A stretch of 64,000 nt of DNA, from the NCBI RefSeq assembly GCF_001687305.1, contig NZ_KV700385.1, positions 726,523 through 790,522 on the forward strand, read 5' to 3'. This DNA is from Actinomyces vulturis. GTDB taxonomy: Bacteria > Actinomycetota > Actinomycetes > Actinomycetales > Actinomycetaceae. How positions within the stretch are numbered: position 1 is the stretch's first letter; every line of letters begins with the position of its first letter. Both the position numbers and the translations under genes were made by a program. The notes beneath the pieces were generated by a model that saw only the letters and a list, made by a program, of their open reading frames with translations, was not told the origin of the DNA and did not search any database. Below, piece by piece: positions 27,389-36,504 of this stretch.

Positions 27389-28036
27389 TCAGCGTTCTTC
27401 GGTTGATCCCAAAACAAGGAAGGTGACTCTGCGAGCCACGCTGGTGGCGTGGTCGCCAAAACGCTCTAGGAAACGAGCCAACAACACAGCGTCAATCACC
27501 TGCTGGCGGCTGAGATTCAGTTCAGGATTGATAATTAGATCGAAACTTTGACGCTGCAACTCATCAAGGATGTCATCGTTATCGGAAATGGCGCGAGCTA
27601 GATCAATGTCTTTCTCCTCAATGAGGCGAGAGACGGAAGCGGAAGTTTCCACTGCGGCGTCTGACATCTTGACCAGCAGACTGAACAGTGGATCAGGAAC
27701 GGGATGCTCGGGGTAACGACCACGGGCAATGGCGGCCACGTGGCGAGCAAGGTCCCCCTGACGTTCCAAGGTTTGAGCCATACGTAGAGCACTAATGACA
27801 TGGCGAAGATCGCCAGCGACCGGCTGCTGGCGGGCAAGCAACATGACGCACAAATCATCAATATCGCGCTGCAGTTCGTTAATCCGCTCATCAGCGTCAA
27901 TGACCTGCTCAGCCACAATAATGTCGCCGGTGCGTAGTGCACTGGCTGCACGCTTCATGGCTGTGTGTACCTGAGAGGCCATGGACTCAAGATTGCGTTC
28001 TAACTGAGTGAGTTCGGAATGGAAAATATCCCTCAC
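27389..28036 (-). CDS. phoU: Phosphate signalling protein PhoU
   Basis: Cytoplasmic helical-bundle protein that represses phosphate-starvation signalling by linking the phosphate transporter to the sensor kinase. 215 residues in two repeated three-helix bundles, each with the metal-binding ExxxD-type signature: ADERINELQRDIDD with RMAQTLERQGDLARHV in the first half and ARFLERFGDHATSVARRV in the second. Begins at GTG 28036 after AGGAG. It diverges from the sensor-kinase gene next door, the usual actinobacterial arrangement. No pst transporter genes are in the window. Confidence 0.95.
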   Translation of the reverse strand: MRDIFHSELTQLERNLESMASQVHTAMKRAASALRTGDIIVAEQVIDADERINELQRDIDDLCVMLLARQQPVAGDLRHVISALRMAQTLERQGDLARHVAAIARGRYPEHPVPDPLFSLLVKMSDAAVETSASVSRLIEEKDIDLARAISDNDDILDELQRQSFDLIINPELNLSRQQVIDAVLLARFLERFGDHATSVARRVTFLVLGSTEER

Positions 28037-28223
28037 GCGCTGCTCCTAACCGCTGTGATTTGTGCGCGAGCCATGGCAATGCATGGCTGTCTTTCTGATT
28101 GTGCTCAAGAAAGGTAAACGAGAGTTGAAGTTCATCTAAACATCAGTGACATAGTCGGTAATCAGGCTGTAATTCTGGCAAAAATGTCCGTCTAGGTAGG
28201 AAATACGTCGTAATCTTACTGAT

Positions 28224-29429
28224 GTGATGACGATGACCACCCTGACATTGGTGGCCCTTCTCGCTGTAATCGTTGGCGTGGCTGCGGGGCTCGCATTTGC
28301 TTATTCTGAGCGTGATTGGCGTGTACGTCGCGAAGAAAGAGCACTCTCTCGACAATCGCGTCTTTCTGCTGAAGATGGAGTAATCCCCATTCTGGCAGCA
28401 CTACGTTCCACCGTAATCATGCTTGATGAAGACGATGATGTGCTGCGTGCATCAGCTAGTGCTTACGCTTTTAACCTTGTCCACGATGACGTGATGGACG
28501 AGCCTCAAATTGCAGCTATGGTGAAAAAAGTTCGTTCCACCGGCGTAACTATGGATGAAGATATTCAAGTGGCGCGCGGTCGCATTCATGGTGCAGGAGT
28601 GTTCTTTCTTCACGTTCGCGTAGCCTCCATTGGCCGTCAACACATTCTGATTCTCGTGGAAGATCGCACTTCATCGAGGCGTTTAGAAGCCATGCGCAGA
28701 GACTTTGTAGCCAACGTGTCTCACGAACTTAAAACCCCGGTCGGAGCATTGTCCTTGCTGGCAGAAACAGTTGAAGCTAACGCCCAAAACCCAGACGTGG
28801 TTCGCCAATTCTCTGCGAGGATGTCCAAAGAAGCTCAGCGTCTTGGCATGCTGGTTAACGAGATTATTGAACTCTCACGTCTCCAAGATGGTGACGCTTT
28901 GGTTAGTCCAGAGACAGTAGAACTTGATGAAGTTATTACTGAAGCCATTGATCGTGTCCGTATCGAAGCTCAAGCGCGAGACATTGCCCTCATGGTAGGA
29001 GGAGAAAAGAACGTCACCGTCCGGGGAGATGCTGCACTGCTGACCACTGCCATCCGTAACCTTTTGGATAACGCGATTTCCTACTCCAACCCGCATACTC
29101 GCGTGTCCGTCGGAGTATCGCGCACGAGCGATGAAGTCCATGTAGCCGTGGTAGATCAAGGAATCGGCATCGCATCAGAAGATCAAGAGCGCGTGTTCGA
29201 GCGCTTCTTTCGCGTTGATAAAGCCCGCTCGCGCGCTACTGGTGGTACAGGTCTTGGCTTGTCGATCGTTAAGCATGTGGCTGCTGACCACGGTGGAACC
29301 GTCAAAATTTGGTCAGCACTCGGGCAAGGTTCAACCTTCACTCTGATTCTTCCCCGATCTGTTGATCACCCCGTTGATGATGATGGATTCGCTACTCAGA
29401 CCAATCCAGAACAAGGAGAACTTTCATGA
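28224..29429 (+). CDS. senX3: Phosphate-type sensor histidine kinase (SenX3/PhoR-like)
   Basis: Membrane sensor of phosphate limitation that phosphorylates the response regulator next to it. 401 residues: one N-terminal membrane segment (about 5-27), a PAS-like cytoplasmic region (about 55-150), then HisKA with His167 in FVANVSHELKTPVGALS, and HATPase with RNLLDNAISYSNP, DQGIGIASEDQERVFERFFR and TGLGLSIVKHVAADHGG. Starts are closely stacked (GTG 28224, ATG 28227, ATG 28233). Its last 4 bases overlap regX3. A GTTCATC at 28130-28136 is one base from the Streptomyces PHO-box unit, but I see no proper repeat. Confidence 0.93.
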   Translation: MMTMTTLTLVALLAVIVGVAAGLAFAYSERDWRVRREERALSRQSRLSAEDGVIPILAALRSTVIMLDEDDDVLRASASAYAFNLVHDDVMDEPQIAAMVKKVRSTGVTMDEDIQVARGRIHGAGVFFLHVRVASIGRQHILILVEDRTSSRRLEAMRRDFVANVSHELKTPVGALSLLAETVEANAQNPDVVRQFSARMSKEAQRLGMLVNEIIELSRLQDGDALVSPETVELDEVITEAIDRVRIEAQARDIALMVGGEKNVTVRGDAALLTTAIRNLLDNAISYSNPHTRVSVGVSRTSDEVHVAVVDQGIGIASEDQERVFERFFRVDKARSRATGGTGLGLSIVKHVAADHGGTVKIWSALGQGSTFTLILPRSVDHPVDDDGFATQTNPEQGELS

Positions 29430-30112
29430 CTACCATCTTGTTGGTTGAGGATGAGGAAAACTATCGCGAGCCCCTCGCATTCAATCTGCGCGGTGAGGGA
29501 TTTACCGTGCTCGAAGCAGCGGATGGGATCCAAGCTCTTGAGCAATTCGATCCTCTGCGTATTGACGTGGTTCTTCTTGACCTTATGCTTCCTGGACTTA
29601 GCGGCATGGAGGTGTGCAAACGCATCCGTTCTCAGTCCACGGTTCCCGTTATTATGGTCACGGCCAAAGACTCAGAAATCGACAAAATTGTGGGCCTAGA
29701 AATTGGTGCCGACGACTATGTCACTAAGCCATACTCCTATCGTGAACTCGTCGCTCGCGTGAACGCCGTGCTACGCCGTGTTCACCCAGAAGATCCCGGA
29801 GAATCCAGCGTTTTGGAAGTTGGTAGCGTCCGTATGGACGTGGAGCGTCATGAAGTAAGTGTGCGTGGAGAAATGGTGCAAATGCCTCTGCGTGAATTTG
29901 AATTACTTGAATTGCTCATGCGCCACCCCAATCGTGTTCTTACCCGTGGTCAGATTATTGATCGTGTCTGGGGAAGTGATTATGTGGGTGATACCAAAAC
30001 TCTTGATGTGCACGTGAAGCGAATTCGCTCAAAGATCGAACGTGAACCGGCACATCCCATGATGCTTCTTACCGTTCGAGGCTTAGGTTATAAACTCGTT
30101 GATGCTGAATAA
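29426..30112 (+). CDS. regX3: OmpR-family response regulator (RegX3/PhoP-like)
   Basis: Transcription regulator of the phosphate regulon, phosphorylated by the kinase immediately upstream. 228 residues: receiver domain with phosphoacceptor Asp52 (VVLLDLMLPG), the acidic pocket VEDEE and Lys in DDYVTKPY; winged-helix output domain with REFELLELLMRHPNRVLTRGQI and a terminal VRGLGYKL. The ATG overlaps the kinase stop, giving translational coupling. The 140 bases after it carry the carD promoter. Confidence 0.95.
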   Translation: MTTILLVEDEENYREPLAFNLRGEGFTVLEAADGIQALEQFDPLRIDVVLLDLMLPGLSGMEVCKRIRSQSTVPVIMVTAKDSEIDKIVGLEIGADDYVTKPYSYRELVARVNAVLRRVHPEDPGESSVLEVGSVRMDVERHEVSVRGEMVQMPLREFELLELLMRHPNRVLTRGQIIDRVWGSDYVGDTKTLDVHVKRIRSKIEREPAHPMMLLTVRGLGYKLVDAE

Positions 30113-30254
30113 TTCGCTAATTTGTTTATGTTTTTTGGGAATGTAAATAGCCGGGAATCCCTGTTCTTCCGGTTAAGTGTGGAATCTCATTTATTGCCTA
30201 TCTAGGCGGGGTGTTAGAATGGAGATCCGCACACGTATGGAGTGATATCTCATT

Positions 30255-30746
30255 ATGACCTTCCAAATTGGAGAAACTGTGGTCTACCCGCACCACGGTG
30301 CCGCGCGCATTATCGATATTCAGAAGCGAACAATGCGTGGTGAAGAAAAAACTTATTTGCAGTTAGAGGTTGCACAAGGCGACCTCACTATTCTGGTCCC
30401 CGCTGAAAGCGTTGACCTCATCGGTGTGCGCGATGTTGTTGACGAAAACGGCCTCGAAAAGGTTTTTGATGTTCTTCGGGAGTCCTTCACTGAAGAACCC
30501 ACCAACTGGTCACGCCGTTACAAAGCCAACCAGGAAAAAATTGCGTCCGGTGACGTAATCAAGGTCGCTGAAGTGGTTCGTGACCTTTCTCGTCGCGATA
30601 CTGACCGCGGACTAAGTGCCGGAGAAAAGCGCATGCTTTCTAAGGCTCGTCAAATTTTGGTCTCTGAACTCGCGCTGGCACAGAAGATCGAAGAGTCCAA
30701 AGCTGAAGCCGCTCTCGATGAAGTTCTGGCAGAAGACGTGAAGTGA
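30255..30746 (+). CDS. carD: CarD-family RNA polymerase-binding protein
   Basis: Binds the RNA polymerase beta subunit and stabilises open complexes; essential in mycobacteria. 163 residues: N-terminal Tudor-like RNAP-interaction domain ([19 protein letters not shown]) and C-terminal helical DNA-binding domain with the conserved Trp in [16 protein letters not shown] and [26 protein letters not shown] -10 box lies about 35 bases upstream. Its stop overlaps the ispD start. Confidence 0.96.
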   Translation: MTFQIGETVVYPHHGAARIIDIQKRTMRGEEKTYLQLEVAQGDLTILVPAESVDLIGVRDVVDENGLEKVFDVLRESFTEEPTNWSRRYKANQEKIASGDVIKVAEVVRDLSRRDTDRGLSAGEKRMLSKARQILVSELALAQKIEESKAEAALDEVLAEDVK

Positions 30747-31561
30747 CCGGTACCCCTGAAACATCCTTAACAACCTCGCCCCAGGGCGGGGTTGTTGGCA
30801 TTGTGACCGCAGCGGGATCCGGCACTCGCCTCGGTCTGAACAAACCCAAATGCTTCGCTACTCTCAATGGCAGGGCTCTTGTTGAACTCTCCGTTCAAGC
30901 CATGCTTGCTGGGGGAGCAGACCATGTGGTGGTCACAGCTCCTCTCGGCTTTGTCAGTGATGTAGTCGCTTACATGAATCCACTATGGCCGGTCACCGTG
31001 GTAGAAGGGTCGCCTCTCTCCCGCCAAGCATCTGTAGCCGCCGGACTCCGTGTGGCTGCAACCTTTAATCCGGCCATTATTCTTGTTCACGATGCCGCAC
31101 GCCCGCTCACCCCGCCAGCAGTCGTTGAGCGGGTTATCAATGCCGTCCGTGCAGGACATGATGCGGTCATCCCTGCTTTGCCGGTGACTGACACGATTAA
31201 AGAAATCCGTCCAGAAAAGGATTCATTGACATCCCGTTTGCTCGTCAAAGACGAGGCGACTGCTGGGCGAGATAATGACGGCGATGTGGAGTACGTCGTT
31301 GGCACACCGCAGCGTTCGACTCTTCGCGCCGTGCATACCCCGCAGGGATTTCGCGCTGAGGTACTCGTCGCTGCTCATGAGGCAGCCAGTGAGCGCGGTA
31401 ATGATGAAGCCCTTGCTGCTAGTGACGATGCAGCCCTCGTTGAGTGGCTTGGACGTACAGTGAGCGTGGTTCCCAGTGATCCATTGGCTATGAAAGTAAC
31501 GACCCGTTTGGATCTTATGGTGGCGCAGATGCTCATGGAGGATCCCGAGGCCTTGCGGTAA
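30743..31561 (+). CDS. ispD: 2-C-methyl-D-erythritol 4-phosphate cytidylyltransferase
   Basis: Non-mevalonate isoprenoid pathway: MEP + CTP gives CDP-methylerythritol. 272 residues, slightly longer than usual (about 230) because of an insertion around [21 protein letters not shown]. The CTP-binding loop [16 protein letters not shown] near residue 22 and [10 protein letters not shown] near 115 are diagnostic. It starts at GTG 30743, overlapping the carD stop by 4 bases. ispF lies 1.6 kb downstream, separated by a transporter gene. Confidence 0.96.
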   Translation: MTGTPETSLTTSPQGGVVGIVTAAGSGTRLGLNKPKCFATLNGRALVELSVQAMLAGGADHVVVTAPLGFVSDVVAYMNPLWPVTVVEGSPLSRQASVAAGLRVAATFNPAIILVHDAARPLTPPAVVERVINAVRAGHDAVIPALPVTDTIKEIRPEKDSLTSRLLVKDEATAGRDNDGDVEYVVGTPQRSTLRAVHTPQGFRAEVLVAAHEAASERGNDEALAASDDAALVEWLGRTVSVVPSDPLAMKVTTRLDLMVAQMLMEDPEALR

Positions 31562-31722
31562 GAACTGTTCTTGAGTTTTGTTCTAAAGAGTGGAACGGAC
31601 TTTGTGGCCTGCGGCTGAGACGAGGGAAAATTCCTACCAGTTTCACTGAATGTTACTGACTGTTTTCTTTCTCGTTACCCGCAGGGGCCTAGTAGAGAAA
31701 ATTTGTTCTTAAGGTAGGGTGA

Positions 31723-33180
31723 ATGTGCTTACGTGAGCGTAAAACAGCCCTTAGAGTGTCTGCTATGAGTTCGATGCCACCTAGTCAGCCATCCCTTGCG
31801 GATGCTTCACAGGACAAGCGCAAGAGTTTCATGACATGGCCCGTTTTCGCTTGGGGCCTGTGGGACTGGGGATCCGCAGCATTCAACGCTGTGATCACCA
31901 CCTTCGTCTTCACCGTCTACCTCTCCAGCAGTTCGTTCGGAGACACGGCAAAGAACGAATCAGCAATTTCCTTGGGACTCACCATTGCAGGCTTCCTTAT
32001 CGCAGCCCTCGCACCCGTCACCGGCCAGCGCAGTGACCGCGCCGGCAAAAACGTCTACTGGCTCGGCATCTATTCCCTCGTGGTCACCGCTGTTGCAGGC
32101 TCACTGTTTTTCATCAAACCCGACCCGGCATATCTCTGGCCCGGCATCATCCTGCTGGGTATCGGCAACGTCTTCTTCGAACTCGCTAGCGTGAACTACA
32201 ACGGGCTCCTCTCGCGTCTGACCCCCAAAGATCGCATGGGCGCCGTCAGCGGTTTCGGCTGGGGCATGGGCTACCTCGGCGGCATTGTGCTGCTGGGTCT
32301 GCTGTTCGTTGGCTTCATCAACACGGACACCACCTGGTTTGGCACCTCCACAGAAAACGGCATGGGTGTACGCCAAGGCATGCTGGTGGCCGCAGCCTGG
32401 TTCGGCCTATCGGCCATCCCCGTCCTGTGGACCCAATCGGTCCGTCGAGCAGACGCCCGCGCCCGCCGCGACGGACTCGACGTTCCCGACCGCAGCGAAG
32501 CCCTCGCACAACCCCGCGAATCTCTCCTCGCCTCCTACAAGCGCCTGTGGCGAACCCTGGTAGCGCTGTTCAAAACCCACCCCGAAGTGGTCTGGTTCCT
32601 CGCCGCAGCAGCCATCTACCGTGACGGCCTGGCAGGCGTGTTCACCTACGGCGGCATCATCGCTCAAAACACCTTTGGCTTTACCCCCGGTGAAGTCATC
32701 ATCTTTGCCATCGTCGCCAACGTGGTGGCTGGTGTTGTCACCATTGGCGCCGGTCATCTTGATGACCTTTTTGGTCCTAAGCGCGTGATTGTAGGCAGCC
32801 TTGTCATTCTCGTCATCTGCGGCATCCTCACCTTCATTCTTCACTCAGGCGGCAAACCCGTCTTCTGGATACTTGGCTTGCTCCTGAGCGCCTGTGTAGG
32901 CCCCGCTCAATCTGCTTCTCGTTCACTGCTGGCGCGTCTGATCCCTTACGGCCGTGAAGGTGAAATCTTCGGCCTTTACGCCACTACCGGTCGCGCTGTT
33001 TCTTTCGTTGCTCCTGCCATGTACGGCCTGAGCGTATGGATCGGCAAGCACGTCTCCGGCGCAGACGCCGGATACTGGGGCATCCTCGGCGTGGTTCTTG
33101 TCCTGGCAGTGGGCCTTGCTATGGTCGGTAAAATCCAGGACCCCAAGGGGCACATCACTGACCTGGGAGATGAGTCATGA
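31723..33180 (+). CDS. UMF1-type MFS transporter (Atg22-like)
   Basis: Membrane carrier of unknown substrate, 485 residues, about 12 membrane segments. [20 protein letters not shown] in segment 1 is the signature of the UMF1 family, related to the yeast vacuolar amino-acid exporter Atg22; [21 protein letters not shown] and [12 protein letters not shown] are further family segments. Start choice is uncertain: ATG 31723 follows AAGGTAGGG; ATG 31765 is an alternative. Its last 4 bases overlap ispF, so the two are co-translated. Insertion of a transporter into the ispD-ispF pair is uncommon. Confidence 0.85.
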   Translation: MCLRERKTALRVSAMSSMPPSQPSLADASQDKRKSFMTWPVFAWGLWDWGSAAFNAVITTFVFTVYLSSSSFGDTAKNESAISLGLTIAGFLIAALAPVTGQRSDRAGKNVYWLGIYSLVVTAVAGSLFFIKPDPAYLWPGIILLGIGNVFFELASVNYNGLLSRLTPKDRMGAVSGFGWGMGYLGGIVLLGLLFVGFINTDTTWFGTSTENGMGVRQGMLVAAAWFGLSAIPVLWTQSVRRADARARRDGLDVPDRSEALAQPRESLLASYKRLWRTLVALFKTHPEVVWFLAAAAIYRDGLAGVFTYGGIIAQNTFGFTPGEVIIFAIVANVVAGVVTIGAGHLDDLFGPKRVIVGSLVILVICGILTFILHSGGKPVFWILGLLLSACVGPAQSASRSLLARLIPYGREGEIFGLYATTGRAVSFVAPAMYGLSVWIGKHVSGADAGYWGILGVVLVLAVGLAMVGKIQDPKGHITDLGDES

Positions 33181-33677
33181 CTATTCCACCGCTCCTGCCT
33201 CAAGTCGGCATCGGTACCGACGTCCACGCCTTCGCAGACGCTGACACACCCACCCCCCTCTACCTCGCCTGCCTGCACTGGGACGGAGAACAAGGCCTCT
33301 CCGGTCACTCAGACGGAGACGCAGTAGCCCACGCCTGCGCTGATGCACTTTTTTCTGCATCTAATCTCGGTGACCTGGGCTCCAACTTTGGGGTGGCAGA
33401 ACCAGAATGGGCCGGCGCAAGCGGTAGCACCCTCTTGGCTGAAGCGGCACGGCGCGTGCGGGAAGCAGGGTTCGAGATTGGCAATATCGCTGTTCAACTC
33501 GTGGCCCAGCGCCCGCGCGTGAGCGCACGCATGGACGAAGCGCGCCAAGCACTCACAGACGCCGCCGGCGCACCCGTCATGTTCAGCGCCACCACCACTG
33601 ACCACCTCGGATTCGTCGGACGCAGTGAAGGAGTTATGGCCATTGCCACTGCTCTGGTTTACCGAGTCGACCAATAA
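33177..33677 (+). CDS. ispF: 2-C-methyl-D-erythritol 2,4-cyclodiphosphate synthase
   Basis: Isoprenoid pathway enzyme forming the cyclic diphosphate from CDP-ME-2-phosphate. 166 residues, trimeric fold. Metal ligands Asp15 and His17 in GTDVHAF and a third His53 in [27 protein letters not shown] is the CMP-binding end. The stretch between the two ligand motifs is a few residues longer than usual. ATG overlaps the upstream transporter stop. Confidence 0.96.
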   Translation: MTIPPLLPQVGIGTDVHAFADADTPTPLYLACLHWDGEQGLSGHSDGDAVAHACADALFSASNLGDLGSNFGVAEPEWAGASGSTLLAEAARRVREAGFEIGNIAVQLVAQRPRVSARMDEARQALTDAAGAPVMFSATTTDHLGFVGRSEGVMAIATALVYRVDQ

Positions 33678-33743
33678 GTACCTCTCTACTAAGCTGGCAG
33701 GTGAGGTGAAGTGCCTCATGCTAAGTGACGTCGGAAAGAAACA

Positions 33744-33776
33744 GGCTAGGTAATCCCTAGCCGCCCGCGATAGCCT
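33744..33776 (+). promoter_or_regulatory. cysS promoter with upstream inverted repeat
   Basis: GGCTAGG and CCTAGCC form a 7-5-7 inverted repeat (33744-33762). Eight bases further, TAGCCT (33771-33776) sits six bases before the cysS GTG, matching the leaderless layout. The repeat could be an operator at the -35 region or a short terminator for ispF. Confidence 0.5.
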
Positions 33777-33782
33777 GGGATA

Positions 33783-35321
33783 GTGAATACCCCTGATGAG
33801 CACGTAGCCCAGCCCACGTTACGTTTGTACGACTCTGCCCAGCGCGCCGTAGTGCCCCTGGCTCCCACCGTCACACCTGGAGTAGTCACCATCTACCTGT
33901 GTGGTGCCACCGTTCAGGGATCACCCCACATCGGACACATGCGCAGCGCCATCGCCTTCGACGTGCTACGCCGCTGGCTCACCCGTCAAGGCCAGCGCGT
34001 TATCATGGCCCGCAATGTTACCGACATTGATGACAAGATCCTTACCAAGTCCGCAGCCACTGAGCCCCCCACCCCGTGGTGGGCACATGCTCAGCACTTC
34101 GAGCGTGAATTTGCTGCTGCCTACGAGGCACTTGGCGTCATTCCTCCGACTGTTGAACCTCGCGCTACTGGGCACATCCCTGAGCAGATCGCTCTCATCG
34201 AGCGGCTCATGGAACGCGGCCACGCCTACGTCGGCAGCCCCGGAAACGTCTACTTCTCCGTCTCTTCCCTGCCTGACTACGGCTCACTGACCAACCAGCG
34301 CGTTAGCGACCTGGCCACCACAGAAGATGAAAGCCAGATCGACGCAGCAGTCGAAGCAGATAAGCGCGACCCCCGCGACTTCGCCCTGTGGAAAGCCGCC
34401 AAGCCTACCGAACCGGCAGACGCCGCATGGGAATCTCCCTGGGGGCGTGGCCGGCCAGGTTGGCACCTCGAATGCTCCGCCATGAGCCAGCGCTACCTGG
34501 GAGATACCTTCGACATTCACGGCGGCGGAATCGACCTGCGTTTCCCCCATCATGAAAACGAGCAAGCCCAATCCCACGGTGCCGGGTGGGGATTCGCCAA
34601 CCACTGGGTCCACAACGCTTGGGTCACCATTAAGGGCGAAAAGATGAGTAAGTCCTTGGGCAACTCCCTTGTTGTCAGCGAACTGCTCACCCGATACCCC
34701 GCCTATGCATTGCGTGCAGCACTGGGAACCGTCCACCACCGCTCTACCGTGGAATTCTCCGACGAGACTCTCACTGAAGCGGCCGCCATGTTCGAGCGCT
34801 TCGCTGCCACACTGCTCCGTGCCCACGAAGTCCTTACTGCTTCCCTTGCACCTAACGCCCCTGAAGGCGTTGATGGCGTGGACGCACCTGAAGACTTTGT
34901 GCGCACCTACCCCCTGCCCGAGGACTTCTCTCACGCCATGGATGATGACCTTAACCTGGCCGGAGCACTCGCCCAGATCCACCAAACCATCAAGGCACTT
35001 AACGCCGAACTTGCCGGAGCCAACCCCGATGCGGGTCGCGTCTGGGACCTGGCACTGAGCGCACGCGCCATGCTTGAGATTCTTGGCCTAGATCCGCTGG
35101 CCCAGCCATGGCGAGCAACCGTCATGTCCGGCACGGGAGCAGACGGCCAGAACGGAGCCATGGACGCGCTGGGCAGCCTAGTCCAAGCCATGCTGGATGA
35201 ACGCGCACAAGCACGACAAGACCGCGATTGGGCCCGTGCAGATGCACTGCGCGACCAGTTGACGCATGCTGGAGTGGTGGTTGAAGACAGCCCCACCGGA
35301 GCACGCTGGCACCTGGCTTAA
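33783..35321 (+). CDS. cysS: Cysteinyl-tRNA synthetase
   Basis: Class I synthetase charging tRNA-Cys. 512 residues. GSPHIGHM is the HIGH motif (His49-His52), preceded by the zinc Cys40 (YLCG); further zinc ligands lie in WHLECSAM and FPHHENE; KMSKS is near residue 283. The CysS-specific C-terminal helical domain is complete. It is CysS rather than MshC because it has full length and the canonical KMSKS. GTG start without a Shine-Dalgarno, six bases after TAGCCT. Confidence 0.96.
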   Translation: MNTPDEHVAQPTLRLYDSAQRAVVPLAPTVTPGVVTIYLCGATVQGSPHIGHMRSAIAFDVLRRWLTRQGQRVIMARNVTDIDDKILTKSAATEPPTPWWAHAQHFEREFAAAYEALGVIPPTVEPRATGHIPEQIALIERLMERGHAYVGSPGNVYFSVSSLPDYGSLTNQRVSDLATTEDESQIDAAVEADKRDPRDFALWKAAKPTEPADAAWESPWGRGRPGWHLECSAMSQRYLGDTFDIHGGGIDLRFPHHENEQAQSHGAGWGFANHWVHNAWVTIKGEKMSKSLGNSLVVSELLTRYPAYALRAALGTVHHRSTVEFSDETLTEAAAMFERFAATLLRAHEVLTASLAPNAPEGVDGVDAPEDFVRTYPLPEDFSHAMDDDLNLAGALAQIHQTIKALNAELAGANPDAGRVWDLALSARAMLEILGLDPLAQPWRATVMSGTGADGQNGAMDALGSLVQAMLDERAQARQDRDWARADALRDQLTHAGVVVEDSPTGARWHLA

Positions 35322-35385
35322 TACCGAATTCGAAACACATCACATCAGACTTAGCGCACTTCAGTGCCATTGACGAAAGAACACT

Positions 35386-36378
35386 ATGCCCGGTAACGAT
35401 AAAGTCCACGGCGCACTCCGCAAGCCTGGAAAAAAGAAGCGTCCCTTGAAGGGATCTGGCGGACAGAAGAAACACGGCTTGGAAGGCAAGGGGCCAACCC
35501 CTCGTGCTGAAGACCGCAAAGGACACCCTAAAGCACGAGCCAAGGCACGCGCTGAAGCACGCGCAGCTCAACCTACTCGAGCCAAGCAACTTGAAAAGAT
35601 TAAAAACCGTTTCCAGGTGCCTCAGGATCATGAAATTGTTGCAGGCCGTAACGCTGTAGCTGAAGCGGCACGTGCAGGCGTGCCTATTCACCGAGTATTT
35701 ATGGCGGTTTCCTCTGAGAATGACGATCGTCTCGGTGCTGTGGTTCGCCGTGCTGCACTTATGGGGGCACCAATTCTTGACGTATCCAAACTGGACCTCG
35801 AAGCACTCACTGATGGTGCTGTTCACCAAGGAGTGGCCATTGAGATTCCTGCCTACGAATACGCAGATGCTCAAGAACTGGCTGCACAGGCCCGCGCTCG
35901 CGGATCGCTGCCCCTGCTAGTTGCATTGGATCAGGTCACCGATCCCCACAACCTCGGTGCAGTTCTGCGAAGCGCAGGCGCATTCGACGCACATGGTGTG
36001 ATTATCCCTGAGCGTCGTAGCGTGGGTGTGAATGCCACCGTCTGGAAGGTTAGTGCCGGAGCTGCGGCACGAGTGCCGGTGGCTCGCGAAACCAATCTGG
36101 TTCGTACTCTCGAGGCTCTGAAGAAAGATGGTTTCTTTGTGGTGGGCCTTGATGGTGAAGCAGATGAAAGTATTGATGGCCTCTCTCTTGCCAATGTGCC
36201 CTTGGTACTTGTCACTGGCGCCGAAGGTGCAGGTCTGTCTCGCCTGGTTCGCGAAACCTGTGACTTGATTGCTTCTATTGAGATTTCCCGCACCGTGGAA
36301 TCCCTCAATGCGGCAGTGGCCACTGGCATCGCCCTGTATGAAGTCAGCCGACTTCGCCGTCAAGGAACTAAAGCCTGA
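35386..36378 (+). CDS. rlmB: 23S rRNA 2'-O-ribose methyltransferase, SpoU/TrmH family
   Basis: Methylates the 2'-OH of G2251 in 23S rRNA using S-adenosylmethionine. 330 residues: a basic Lys/Arg-rich extension of about 75 residues (GALRKPGKKKRPLKGSGGQKK), the substrate-binding L30e-like domain (EIVAGRNAVAEAARAGVPIH), and the knotted SPOUT domain with LDQVTDPHNLGAVLRSAGAF, LVTGAEGAGLSRLVRETCD and ISRTVESLNAAVATGIALYE. The usual downstream neighbour of cysS in actinomycetes. A hairpin terminator follows. Confidence 0.95.
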   Translation: MPGNDKVHGALRKPGKKKRPLKGSGGQKKHGLEGKGPTPRAEDRKGHPKARAKARAEARAAQPTRAKQLEKIKNRFQVPQDHEIVAGRNAVAEAARAGVPIHRVFMAVSSENDDRLGAVVRRAALMGAPILDVSKLDLEALTDGAVHQGVAIEIPAYEYADAQELAAQARARGSLPLLVALDQVTDPHNLGAVLRSAGAFDAHGVIIPERRSVGVNATVWKVSAGAAARVPVARETNLVRTLEALKKDGFFVVGLDGEADESIDGLSLANVPLVLVTGAEGAGLSRLVRETCDLIASIEISRTVESLNAAVATGIALYEVSRLRRQGTKA

Positions 36379-36389
36379 GCATATAGTGT

Positions 36390-36419
36390 CGTGCAGGCCC
36401 TCATCACGGGGCCTGCACG
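36390..36419 (+). terminator. Terminator after rlmB
   Basis: CGTGCAGGCCC (36390-36400) pairs perfectly with GGGCCTGCACG (36409-36419). No T-run. It ends the carD-rlmB gene block. Confidence 0.7.
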
Positions 36420-36504
36420 GTCCCCCAACTGTCAACGATGACCGGGTGCCACCTTGTTTGCTGGTTGTTGCTAGCGGTGAGCACCGTTTCTTGAGGAAGA
36501 TTTC

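Noticed and set aside
28081-28223. PHO box between phoU and senX3
   Set aside because: A single GTTCATC unit at 28130 has no partner at 11-base spacing, so it does not form a proper box.
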